From positions 1 to 53,474 of the forward strand of contig DVFL01000013.1 of the NCBI GenBank assembly GCA_018713255.1: a stretch of 53,474 nucleotides of DNA, in the 5' to 3' direction. Position numbers and translations under genes: made by a program. The notes beneath the pieces were generated by a model, which was not told the DNA's origin, did not search any database, and saw only the letters and a list, made by a program, of their open reading frames with translations. Shown piece by piece: positions 1-6,615 of this stretch. This DNA is from Candidatus Cottocaccamicrobium excrementipullorum (GTDB lineage: Bacteria; Bacillota; Clostridia; Lachnospirales; Lachnospiraceae). Position 1 is the first letter of the stretch, and every line of letters begins with the position of its first letter.

Positions 1-46
1 GTAACGCATTGAGCTGACTGTTACTAATCGGTCGAGGGCTTATCCA
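1..46 (+). rRNA. 23S rRNA, 3' end (partial)
   Basis: The first ~46 bases match the conserved 3' terminus of bacterial 23S rRNA (GAGCTGACTG, TTACTAATCGGTCGAGGGCTTA). The rest of the gene lies outside the window. The exact 3' end is estimated. No 5S-like sequence follows in the ~95 bases before the first tRNA. Confidence 0.9.
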
Positions 47-141
47 AGAAGGCAAGTAGGGAAGAAGGAAGCGGAAGAGCTTCCAAGGATGGAAAGAAGA
101 TCTTTAATATGTGGTTTTGAGGGTACGTGAGTATCCAATAA

Positions 142-214
142 TCCTCGATAGCTCAGTCGGTAGAGCACGCGGCTGTTAACCGCGCTGTCGTAGGTTCGAG
201 TCCTACTCGGGGAG
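142..214 (+). tRNA. tRNA-Asn (GTT)
   Basis: A 73-nt cloverleaf: acceptor TCCTCGA pairs with TCGGGGA, the anticodon loop is CTGTTAA, and the T-loop is GTTCGAGTC. CCA is not encoded. It sits ~95 nt after the 23S end and is probably co-transcribed with the rRNA operon. Confidence 0.96.
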
Positions 215-313
215 TTAATTTAATATTTCGCAGCCAAAGCACAAAAGATTCATTTCTAAAGTGCCTTGACATTACAGCTGTAATAGTTTTATACTATAGG
301 AGTATTGATACAA
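215..313 (+). promoter_or_regulatory. promoter of the tRNA-Glu..Leu cluster, with a palindrome in its spacer
   Basis: TTGACA at 266-271 and TATACT at 290-295 are separated by 18 nt, placing transcription start just before tRNA-Glu. The spacer contains a perfect 14-bp palindrome, ATTACAGCTGTAAT, at 271-284. The six following tRNAs can therefore be expressed independently of the rRNA operon. Confidence 0.7.
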
Positions 314-385
314 GGCCCCATGGTCAAGCGGTTAAGACATCGCCCTTTCACGGCGGTAACAGGGGTCCGAATCCCCTTGGGGTCA
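314..385 (+). tRNA. tRNA-Glu (TTC)
   Basis: A 72-nt cloverleaf: acceptor GGCCCCA pairs with TGGGGTC, the anticodon arm is CGCCCTTTCACGGCG, and the T-arm loop is GTCCGAATC. No encoded CCA. First tRNA after the internal promoter. Confidence 0.96.
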
Positions 386-390
386 TTGAT

Positions 391-463
391 GCCGATATGG
401 CTCAATTGGCAGAGCAGCTGATTTGTAATCAGCAGGTTATCGGTTCGAGTCCGATTATCGGCT
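391..463 (+). tRNA. tRNA-Thr (TGT)
   Basis: A 73-nt cloverleaf: acceptor GCCGATA pairs with TATCGGC, anticodon TGT lies in GATTTGTAATC, and the T-loop is GTTCGAGTC. No encoded CCA. Only 5 nt separate it from tRNA-Glu. Confidence 0.96.
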
Positions 464-467
464 TTAT

Positions 468-541
468 GGACCTTTAGCTCAGTTGGTTAGAGCAACCGGC
501 TCATAACCGGTCGGTCCTGGGTTCAAGTCCCCGAAGGTCCA
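468..541 (+). tRNA. tRNA-Met (CAT), elongator type
   Basis: A 74-nt cloverleaf: acceptor GGACCTT pairs with AAGGTCC, anticodon CAT lies in GGCTCATAACC. The paired first acceptor position and the T-loop GTTCAAGTC argue for the elongator rather than the initiator form, but a tRNA-Ile2 (lysidine-modified CAT) cannot be fully excluded by eye. Confidence 0.9.
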
Positions 542-575
542 CTTATTCGCGGAACATTAAATTTAATTTTATTAT

Positions 576-649
576 GGCCCGGTGGCTCAGTTGGTTAGAG
601 CGCCGCCCTGTCACGGCGGAGGTCGACGGTTCGAACCCGTTCCGGGTCG
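576..649 (+). tRNA. tRNA-Asp (GTC)
   Basis: A 74-nt cloverleaf: acceptor GGCCCGG pairs with CCGGGTC, anticodon GTC lies in CCCTGTCACGG, and the discriminator base is G as expected for Asp. No encoded CCA. Confidence 0.96.
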
Positions 650-688
650 CTGACATCTTAGGATGTCGCAGAAAATTTAGGTCAGTTT

Positions 689-761
689 GGGGTCTTAGCT
701 CAGCTGGGAGAGCATCTGCCTTACAAGCAGAGGGTCACAGGTTCGAGCCCTGTAGGCCCCA
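689..761 (+). tRNA. tRNA-Val (TAC)
   Basis: A 73-nt cloverleaf: acceptor GGGGTCT pairs with AGGCCCC (one G-T pair), anticodon TAC lies in GCCTTACAAGC, and the T-loop is GTTCGAGCC. No encoded CCA. Confidence 0.96.
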
Positions 762-783
762 TTCGCAGGAGACTGCGAGGCCG

Positions 784-869
784 GCCGGCGTGGCGGAACT
801 GGCAGACGCACAGGACTTAAAATCCTGCGGGACTTACCTCCCGTACCGGTTCGATTCCGGTCGCCGGCA
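784..869 (+). tRNA. tRNA-Leu (TAA)
   Basis: An 86-nt class II tRNA with a long variable arm (GCGGGACTTACCTCCCGT). Acceptor GCCGGCG pairs with CGCCGGC, and anticodon TAA lies in GACTTAAAATC. No encoded CCA. Last gene of the cluster. Confidence 0.96.
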
Positions 870-870
870 T

Positions 871-909
871 AAAAAAGAACTTCTTACTTTGGTAGGAGGT
901 TCTTTTTTT
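871..909 (+). terminator. Rho-independent terminator of the tRNA cluster
   Basis: AAGAACTTCTTAC and GTAGGAGGTTCTT form a hairpin with two G-T pairs and a TTTG loop, followed by a T7 run, right after tRNA-Leu. Confidence 0.85.
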
Positions 910-1022
910 ATTTATATTGTCTTGTCACGAATTTTTAATGTATTTTCTTGAGTATTTATTCGTCAAAAAAATTCCCCAAAGTAAGAAGTTCATAAATACG
1001 GTGTTCAGCAAGAAGTAATATT

Positions 1023-1336
1023 TCAGTCCGGTGAGTAAGGTGGAGAAAAGACAGAAGTATTTGATGCAAGGGCGCTGAGAAGACAGCCGGCGGAAAATAA
1101 TCCGCATCCGATAAGAAATAATTTTTCCGTCCATAGATATCACTGAGATAACCGGAGAGGGGAAGAACGATGCACATGGACAAGGAGATAAGCAGCACGG
1201 CCAGATCGCAGAACTGCTCTCCCTGCAGCTCTGCCAATAAGGATGGCAGGATGACGGAACGGACAGCAATGATGAACATGCCGCAGAAGCTTCCAAAATA
1301 CGCAGGCAGTGAGACCTTTTTTGATTCACATAAATA
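1023..1336 (-). pseudogene. MFS transporter N-terminal remnant, frameshifted
   Basis: Read on the minus strand, one frame gives a membrane segment followed by MFS motif A (GYLSDIYGRKN). The next MFS helix continues in another frame (LFLIGCGLFSAGCLLSALAS). The switch occurs at the homopolymer 1122-1126, so a single-base deletion explains it. The shifted frame stops at 1023. Only about 95 codons remain, with no plausible start codon: the 5' side runs into the terminator of the upstream ureohydrolase gene, and the remaining ten or so helices are absent. It is read as a decayed fragment of an MFS exporter, not a functional gene. Which MFS subfamily it came from cannot be told. Confidence 0.6.
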
Positions 1337-1370
1337 AAGGCTGCCTTCGAGAAAATTCGCTGGCAGCCTT
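1332..1370 (-). terminator. terminator of the ureohydrolase operon
   Basis: On the minus strand AAGGCTGCC and GGCAGCCTT form a perfect 9-bp stem, followed by TATTTAT, 20 nt after the ureohydrolase stop codon. Confidence 0.75.
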
Positions 1371-1389
1371 GCATTCTTTACATCTGGAA

Positions 1390-2490
1390 TTATGAATGAC
1401 GCACTTTATCATTTAGAACAAGATTGCAGAGCACATTGATCAGGCAGCGGCAGGCTGCGATGGATGTGATTTCGCTGTGGTCAAAGGGCGGACTGACTTC
1501 TACCAGATCCATGCCGCAGATTCCTTCTTTGGTGACCAGTCTCAGCAGCCGGAGCAGTTCTCTTGGCAGCATGCCGCCAAAATCCGGGGTGCCGGTGCCG
1601 GGACAGAACGCAGCATCCAGTACGTCAATGTCCAGGCTGACATAGACGGCTTTGCAGCCTTTCCAGGCGGTTTCCAGAGCAATTTCTGCCACTTTTTCAA
1701 TACCGAGTCTGTCGATATCTTCCATGGAAATCATGGTGGATCCCTTGTCTCTGGAAAACTGACTCCATTCCTTTACCCAGAGACCGCCTACTCCTACTTG
1801 AACCAGATTTTCTGCATGTACGTTGGGAATGGTCTGTGTGGCGTAATACCATTCTGTCCCATGCATTTTTTCATCCATCTGGCTGGATTGGCAGTCGCCG
1901 TGCCGGTCAATATGAATTACACCGATATTTCCATCGATATAGGGTGCGATTCCTCTTAAAGAAGGAAAAGTAGTAGAATGATCGCCGCCCATAATGATGG
2001 GAATTACGCCCTGAGATTTAATATAGCCAATGCCTTTTGTGATTTGAGCAAAGGTTTTTTCAGCGTTGGCCGGGATGGTATAGATATCGCCGGCATCGCA
2101 GAATTTCAGCTTTTCATTAATATCCACGCCATAATCCGGATTGTAGGGGGAGAAGCCCAGAGAAGCTCTGCGGATTCCTTCCGGGCCCAGTCTGGTTCCG
2201 GAACGATGGCTGGTTCCGCTGTCATAGGGGATACCCACAAAAGCAACATCATACTTTCCCACATCATGGATATCTTCACAGCGGTCACATTTTAAGAAAG
2301 TTTCGTAACAGCAGAAGGTGGGAGCCATCTGGGTTCGGGCAAAGGTACTGATGCCGGGTTCTTTAATGCAGTCTGCAGGAGGAAGGCCCGTCTGATAACA
2401 GCGCTCGATCAGCCTGGGGCCTCTGTCACTGAACTGTGTGTCAATTTTCTGCGCGTTCTGATACGCCAGCAAGGTTGTTTTATCAAACAT
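1390..2490 (-). CDS. ureohydrolase family protein (agmatinase/guanidine hydrolase-like)
   Basis: A 366-residue metal-dependent ureohydrolase that would split a guanidino or amidino substrate into urea and an amine in the cytoplasm. The binuclear-metal signatures are visible: GGDHS near residue 168, HIDRHGDC near 194, and SLDIDVLD near 285. The middle motif is unusual: agmatinases and arginases normally have D-A-H-x-D, whereas here it is D-R-H-G-D. From memory, an Arg at this position is seen in relatives of the nickel-dependent guanidine hydrolase (GdmH/Sll1077), so guanidine is a candidate substrate alongside agmatine and guanidinobutyrate. It is ~50 residues longer at the N-terminus than E. 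coli SpeB. It lies 18 bp downstream of the substrate-binding protein gene and ends at a terminator, so the two form one operon. The family is secure; the substrate is inference. Confidence 0.9.
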   Translation of the reverse strand: MFDKTTLLAYQNAQKIDTQFSDRGPRLIERCYQTGLPPADCIKEPGISTFARTQMAPTFCCYETFLKCDRCEDIHDVGKYDVAFVGIPYDSGTSHRSGTRLGPEGIRRASLGFSPYNPDYGVDINEKLKFCDAGDIYTIPANAEKTFAQITKGIGYIKSQGVIPIIMGGDHSTTFPSLRGIAPYIDGNIGVIHIDRHGDCQSSQMDEKMHGTEWYYATQTIPNVHAENLVQVGVGGLWVKEWSQFSRDKGSTMISMEDIDRLGIEKVAEIALETAWKGCKAVYVSLDIDVLDAAFCPGTGTPDFGGMLPRELLRLLRLVTKEGICGMDLVEVSPPFDHSEITSIAACRCLINVLCNLVLNDKVRHS

Positions 2491-2508
2491 AATGAATGCC
2501 TCTTTTCT

Positions 2509-3564
2509 TTAGTTTTCTGTAATTGCGGCTAAAACGGATGTATCTACATAATCAGAAGGAGCAATATCCTGTGAAATCCGCCCTCTTTCCAGCAGGAAGG
2601 AGCTCATTGCGGACATGCTGGCTGTCCAGGAATCATCTCCTTCAGCCGTCATTTGCGCGTAGGCCTCTTCGGCAGAAAGCATATTCAGTTTCGTCATGGT
2701 TTCAGCAAATTCTTCGCCGGAGCAGTCCAGATATTTCCCGAGCATTTCATTTGCTTCATCTGGATTTTCCTTCCAATAGTCCACGGCCTGATAGAAACAC
2801 TCCATTACCTTAACCACGTCATCGAAGCGGGTATCCAGAATGTTTCCAGAAAAGACGATACTGTCGTTAATCATTGTAGGATATGCAGAGGTATCCGCCA
2901 CGATACTGATGCTGTCATCAGCATTCATACAAGAGGTAATAAACGGCTCAAATGTGGCCAGTGCATCAATTTCTCCTGTCACAAGGGCAGTGGCACCGTT
3001 GGAAGGACTGGAAAAATCAACTAGTTCGTAGTCATCCAGAGAGCAGCCTTCCTCCTGAGCTAAGAGCATAAGGAAAATGTGGGATACCGTATCCATGCCT
3101 ACGCCGATTCGTTTTCCTTTCAGTTCCTGCAGAGAAGTTTCCCCTCCTCTGGTCAGCAGGGCGTCGGCGCCCACAGAGTCATCAATGACGGATACTAAGC
3201 GGATATCCATATCCAGACTGGCAGGAGCGATCACTTCGAAGGATGAGAAGAAGGCGCCGTCCAGCTGACCGGCGTTAAATGCTTTTGGCACATCGGAAAA
3301 TTCTGCAAAATCGATCAGATCCACACTTACACCGGCATCATCAAAGTAGCCGAGATCCTGGGCAAGATTCATAAATACATTCGGATTCCAGGCCGAAATC
3401 GCAATTTTAATCGGTTCAGCTGAAGAAGAAGCTTCAGCTGTGTCTGAAGAAGCATCGGAGCTGTTTGCTGCAGTGGCATGATTGCCGGAAGATGAACAGG
3501 CAGCAGTAGAAACGGTTAGGGCTGATGCTAAAATGACGCAAAAGAGTGTTCTCCATTTTTTCAT
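2509..3564 (-). CDS. ABC transporter substrate-binding lipoprotein (NMT1/SsuA-like)
   Basis: A 351-residue extracytoplasmic binding protein. It starts at MKKWRTL, 8 nt after AAAGGAGG; a longer in-frame reading upstream lacks a ribosome site. A hydrophobic signal segment ends at a lipobox (STAAC), followed by a Ser/Ala-rich linker. The mature part begins PIKIAISAWNPN and has the two-lobe features of NitT/TauT-family proteins that bind nitrogen- or sulfur-containing small molecules (for example sulfonates or thiamine-pyrimidine precursors). The matching permease and ATPase are not beside it but appear on the plus strand at 7350-8962, across the divergent promoter region. It is co-transcribed with the ureohydrolase, which suggests that the bound ligand is or leads to that enzyme's substrate. 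The ligand cannot be named from sequence. Confidence 0.9.
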   Translation of the reverse strand: MKKWRTLFCVILASALTVSTAACSSSGNHATAANSSDASSDTAEASSSAEPIKIAISAWNPNVFMNLAQDLGYFDDAGVSVDLIDFAEFSDVPKAFNAGQLDGAFFSSFEVIAPASLDMDIRLVSVIDDSVGADALLTRGGETSLQELKGKRIGVGMDTVSHIFLMLLAQEEGCSLDDYELVDFSSPSNGATALVTGEIDALATFEPFITSCMNADDSISIVADTSAYPTMINDSIVFSGNILDTRFDDVVKVMECFYQAVDYWKENPDEANEMLGKYLDCSGEEFAETMTKLNMLSAEEAYAQMTAEGDDSWTASMSAMSSFLLERGRISQDIAPSDYVDTSVLAAITEN

Positions 3565-3640
3565 GATGTGTTCCTCCTTTTCTGCTGTGATGCAGGACGC
3601 AGAAGTATTTGCCCTTTGCTGTTTTTCCAGGTGCACGGCA

Positions 3641-3790
3641 GGAAAAATGAACAAAAGCCGGCAAATACACAGACGAACAGACCTGAACTGTTCTTCTCGT
3701 ATCTACCGGCTACAAACGCTTCAAATCGTTTGTATTCCCTGAATGGAAGAATACAATATTAAATTGCTGATAGCGTTTGCTATCATGGTT
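3641..3790 (-). promoter_or_regulatory. structured 5' leader with alternative hairpins and terminator-like hairpin
   Basis: On the minus strand the transcript from the promoter at 3795-3823 would contain, in order: a perfect hairpin (GATAGC/GCTATC, 3784-3769); an 8-bp hairpin (TTGTATTC/GAATACAA, 3756-3730); a competing 8-bp hairpin (TACAAACG/CGTTTGTA, 3734-3711) sharing bases 3730-3734 with the previous one; and a long hairpin with a 12-bp outer stem (3710-3699 with 3668-3657, two G-U pairs) and a 6-bp inner stem (GAACAG/CTGTTC), followed by TTTTGTTCATTTTT. The mutually exclusive pair ahead of a terminator-like stem is the usual layout of a riboswitch or attenuator. I recognise no known riboswitch consensus. 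Function is inferred only from architecture. Confidence 0.55.
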
Positions 3791-3794
3791 CCAG

Positions 3795-3823
3795 ATTATA
3801 AGAGTAATTATTTCGCATGTCAA
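3795..3823 (-). promoter_or_regulatory. promoter of the binding protein-ureohydrolase operon
   Basis: On the minus strand TTGACA (3823-3818), a 17-nt spacer and TATAAT (3800-3795) form a full consensus sigma-A promoter. The expected transcript has a ~220-nt leader before the start codon at 3564. Confidence 0.85.
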
Positions 3824-3852
3824 GCTTTTTTTTGCTTTTTTCACATTTTTTA

Positions 3853-5601
3853 TTATTTTTCGAGAATTGGTGAGATAATTTTTTGGCTGCGCACATCGAT
3901 CAGTCCCTGATCTGTTAAGCCGAGATCCGGAATAGAAGGAGCCGGCGCCACGCACAAATAGGTGAAGGCAGAAGGGTTCTGGCAGCCTAAGTGGGAAAGC
4001 ATCTTTTCCATCATTCTGCTTCGCTTAACTGCCTCACTGGCAGAACAGGCGTACATAATGCCGCCTATGGGCATGGGATTAGCGGCGATGAGCTGATTGT
4101 TTTTTACAATGACCATTCCGCCGTCAATTTTGGCCACTTCCTGGATGGCTCTGGCCATGTCTTGATAATTTGTGCCGCAGACTGCAATATTGTTGCCTTC
4201 AGAAGCAAGACTGGAGGCAATCGCGCAGTGGTTCAGCTTTAATCCGCGGATAAATCCCTTTCCGATAGTATTGTTCTGGCCGTAACGGCAGATGACAGCA
4301 ATGGGAAGTACATCGTTCGCAAGATCCGGCATGACTAAGCCATCCTGAACGGGGAGATGCCAGGCAATGGCTTTCGGACAGAGGTTGTTTTCCTGTACTT
4401 CCATGACCAAGCAGTTAACCTCCGAAGCATCGGATGAGAGAGCCAGATCGGCGGGAGAAAAGCTGCGGGAAAGATGAATGGTGTGGTCTGCATAACTTTC
4501 AGCAGAGTCAGGCAGTCCAATAGCCTGTCCGTGTTCAGCCGCCAGATTTCCGCCGATATAGACCTGATTCGGCACAATCTGTTCCAGTGAATCAAATAAA
4601 ATAAAGTCCGCTTTTCGGCCGGGAGCAACAGAACCAAGATCCTGGGTCAGGCCGTAGTATCTGGCTGTATTGAAAGTGGCCATTTTTAGAGCTTTTATGG
4701 GAGCCAGGCCGCAGGCAATAGCTTTATTGACGGCATAATCAATATGGCCTTTTTCCAGAAGATCGGGAGGATACTTGTCATCGGTGCAGAACAGCAGATT
4801 GTCTGTAGGAAGCTGGTATTTTACCACGCCTTTAATTAATGCCTCCACGTTCGGCTCAATCGAACCTTCACGGATCATGACCGTTAATCCGCGGGACAGC
4901 TTTTCGGCCAGTTCCTGGAACGTGGTGCTTTCGTGGTCGTCAGTAATTCCCACAGCGGCAACGGTGTTTATATCCTCCGGAGCAATTTCCGGGCAGTGGC
5001 CGTTAATCAGACGATTTTGGTTACGGGCGGACAGAATCTTTGCCAGAATGTTGGGTTCTTCCTGAAGGACAGAAAGATAATTCACTTCTCCCAGAGAGAC
5101 GGTCTGCGGATCTTCCAGGAGCTTTCGGATTTCATCAGGGCCCAGAATACCTCCCATGGTTTCTAATTCTGCTTTGGCTGGAATCCGGGAGGGAATCTGA
5201 TAAAAAACCCGCGTGGGAACTTTCTGGAGCAATGATTTGAGAACCGTTAAAAATTCAGTGCCGTACACACTTGCCGACATCATTGCGTCAAAAAAGATAC
5301 CTGTTGTGCCGTGGGGCAGAGTAGCCTGAGCCCATGCCATGGGATTCAGATGGGAAGTTTCGATATGCATGTGGCCGTCCAGAAGACCAGGGGCCATATA
5401 CTGTCCTTTGCAGTCTACATGCTCTTTGGCATGCTGGTGTCCGGGATTTAATGCGCAGAAGCAGCCGTCCAGTATTGCTACATCCATAAGGCGGATCCTT
5501 TCCGTGAACACATCAACTACCCGGGCATTGTGATAGATCTGATCGTATTCAAGGGCGCCGCGATTTGCTCTGATTCGCCGCAGCAGTGTTTCCTCTTCCA
5601 T
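3853..5601 (-). CDS. adenine deaminase-like amidohydrolase, divergent active site
   Basis: A 582-residue amidohydrolase related over its full length to adenine deaminase (Ade), which converts adenine to hypoxanthine and ammonia. Retained metal and active-site regions include DGHMHIE (~75), LINGHCP (~199), TDDHES (~220) and LFCTDDK (~268). Two Ade hallmarks are changed: the DPHE segment after LPHGTT is replaced by DAMM, and the C-terminal SHDSHN segment is replaced by ASEGNN. This pattern argues for a paralogue acting on another amino-heterocycle or cyclic amidine rather than a housekeeping Ade. The start is set by AAAAGGAGG. It is 1 nt downstream of the DUF2294-like gene, so they are translationally coupled. 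Family assignment is firm; the substrate is unknown. Confidence 0.85.
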   Translation of the reverse strand: MEEETLLRRIRANRGALEYDQIYHNARVVDVFTERIRLMDVAILDGCFCALNPGHQHAKEHVDCKGQYMAPGLLDGHMHIETSHLNPMAWAQATLPHGTTGIFFDAMMSASVYGTEFLTVLKSLLQKVPTRVFYQIPSRIPAKAELETMGGILGPDEIRKLLEDPQTVSLGEVNYLSVLQEEPNILAKILSARNQNRLINGHCPEIAPEDINTVAAVGITDDHESTTFQELAEKLSRGLTVMIREGSIEPNVEALIKGVVKYQLPTDNLLFCTDDKYPPDLLEKGHIDYAVNKAIACGLAPIKALKMATFNTARYYGLTQDLGSVAPGRKADFILFDSLEQIVPNQVYIGGNLAAEHGQAIGLPDSAESYADHTIHLSRSFSPADLALSSDASEVNCLVMEVQENNLCPKAIAWHLPVQDGLVMPDLANDVLPIAVICRYGQNNTIGKGFIRGLKLNHCAIASSLASEGNNIAVCGTNYQDMARAIQEVAKIDGGMVIVKNNQLIAANPMPIGGIMYACSASEAVKRSRMMEKMLSHLGCQNPSAFTYLCVAPAPSIPDLGLTDQGLIDVRSQKIISPILEK

Positions 5602-5602
5602 G

Positions 5603-6325
5603 TCAGCGCCTCCTTTTCAAAATAATCATGGCCCGGTCATTCATAATGTCCACATCACAGAATGCATCGCAAAATATATGGTCGTCTGTGGAGAAATCAT
5701 CCATATTTGCGGTGAATTCACTTTTCAGGATCCCATAATAAAACGCCCTGTTGGCTTCGATTAATTCCTGGTCAAAGCGGTATTTGGTTTCGTTAAAGGG
5801 TCCCAGAAAGCCGTTCAGAAAAATATACAGATCTCCATCCAGAAGATACAGGTCAATATTCCGGGGATAGGCGCCGGTACTGTTGATCATGAACTCGGAG
5901 ACCCGATTGCGGACGAAATTGTGATAAGAGCCACTGATCCGATCGGAATCATCTTCTTTTGCCAGAATTTTATCAGATGAATACAGAATGATGCCGGTGT
6001 TGTCCCTTACATTGAAATCACACATAACGGAGTTTAAGCCGACGCCGGATTCCTGCAAAACTGCCTGGGAAACGGAATCCAGAGAATTTTTCGCCAGTTT
6101 TCCGTAATAAGTTTCCGTGGCTTTGCGCATAGATGGATCTTCGAATAACTTGCTGTTTACCAGGCCGCTGGTAATATAGCCTGTTACGTATACGGCAATA
6201 TCATTTGCAATGAGATCAATGTAAATGCGCTCCGGCCCCTTTCCGGAAATATCCCGAAAATTTTTCCCGATGATTTTGGGGAGAAGTTTTTTCATGTTGT
6301 CTTTTAATTCACTGTAGTTTATCAT
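5603..6325 (-). CDS. DUF2294-like protein
   Basis: A 240-residue soluble protein without signal peptide or membrane segments. The N-terminal half has the look of DUF2294: a KGPERIYIDLIANDIAVYVT strand segment, then a predicted helix and the segment LNSVMCDFNVRDNTG. The C-terminal half (from ~130) resembles a second, weaker copy of the same fold. No catalytic motif is evident. It is the first gene of the minus-strand arm that includes the amidohydrolase, and it starts 30 nt from an inverted repeat overlapping the promoter. DUF2294 proteins have no established biochemical role that I can state with confidence. A sensor or accessory function in the locus is conjecture. Confidence 0.7.
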   Translation of the reverse strand: MINYSELKDNMKKLLPKIIGKNFRDISGKGPERIYIDLIANDIAVYVTGYITSGLVNSKLFEDPSMRKATETYYGKLAKNSLDSVSQAVLQESGVGLNSVMCDFNVRDNTGIILYSSDKILAKEDDSDRISGSYHNFVRNRVSEFMINSTGAYPRNIDLYLLDGDLYIFLNGFLGPFNETKYRFDQELIEANRAFYYGILKSEFTANMDDFSTDDHIFCDAFCDVDIMNDRAMIILKRRR

Positions 6326-6355
6326 CGTTCACCTCCGCGTTTTGTTTCATCACCG

Positions 6356-6377
6356 TGGTAACGTAATCAAGTTACCA
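6356..6377. promoter_or_regulatory. operator-like inverted repeat
   Basis: TGGTAAC and GTTACCA form a perfect 7-bp inverted repeat with an 8-nt spacer. It overlaps the -10 element of the minus-strand promoter, as expected for a repressor site. The regulator is not identifiable here. Confidence 0.6.
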
Positions 6378-6397
6378 TCCGAAGAAAATCTTGTCAA
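6369..6397 (-). promoter_or_regulatory. promoter of the DUF2294-amidohydrolase arm
   Basis: On the minus strand TTGACA (6397-6392), a 17-nt spacer and TAACTT (6374-6369). The weak -10 lies within the inverted repeat, consistent with a regulated promoter. Confidence 0.6.
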
Positions 6398-6424
6398 GAC
6401 CGAAAAATGTTGCCAAGAAAAAGA

Positions 6425-6453
6425 TTGACAAAGCAAAATGGAAGTGCTAGGAT
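6425..6453 (+). promoter_or_regulatory. promoter of the PII-ABC transporter arm
   Basis: TTGACA (6425-6430), 17-nt spacer, TAGGAT (6448-6453). The predicted start is near 6460, only ~20 nt before a terminator hairpin. Confidence 0.65.
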
Positions 6454-6479
6454 AAGTGCCAAGATAATGAAAGTACAAA

Positions 6480-6514
6480 GAGGTACGTCTTTAACCGGGC
6501 GTGCCTCTTTTTTT
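6480..6514 (+). terminator. leader terminator (attenuator) or end of a ~55-nt small RNA
   Basis: GAGGTACGTC pairs with GGCGTGCCTC (10 bp, two G-T pairs, ~8-nt loop), then T7. No gene precedes it on this strand, so it must stop transcripts from the promoter at 6425. It is either an attenuator for the downstream genes or the end of a very short RNA. Confidence 0.75.
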
Positions 6515-6615
6515 CTGACCTGAACAGAAATGGTACGGATTGTTAAGAGACCTGAAGCTTATCAATATTCGTTATCCCGCAGAAATTGACAAACAGACCA
6601 AGGAGGAAATTGATA

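Noticed and set aside
574-951. An open frame of 125 codons over the tRNA-Asp, Val and Leu genes
   Set aside because: It runs straight through three well-formed tRNAs and has no ribosome site; the frame is accidental.
6326-6615. Guanidine (ykkC-type) riboswitch between the divergent arms
   Set aside because: Neither strand shows the conserved guanidine-I core or paired ACGR-loop hairpins of guanidine-II; the only structures are a short terminator and a DNA-type inverted repeat.
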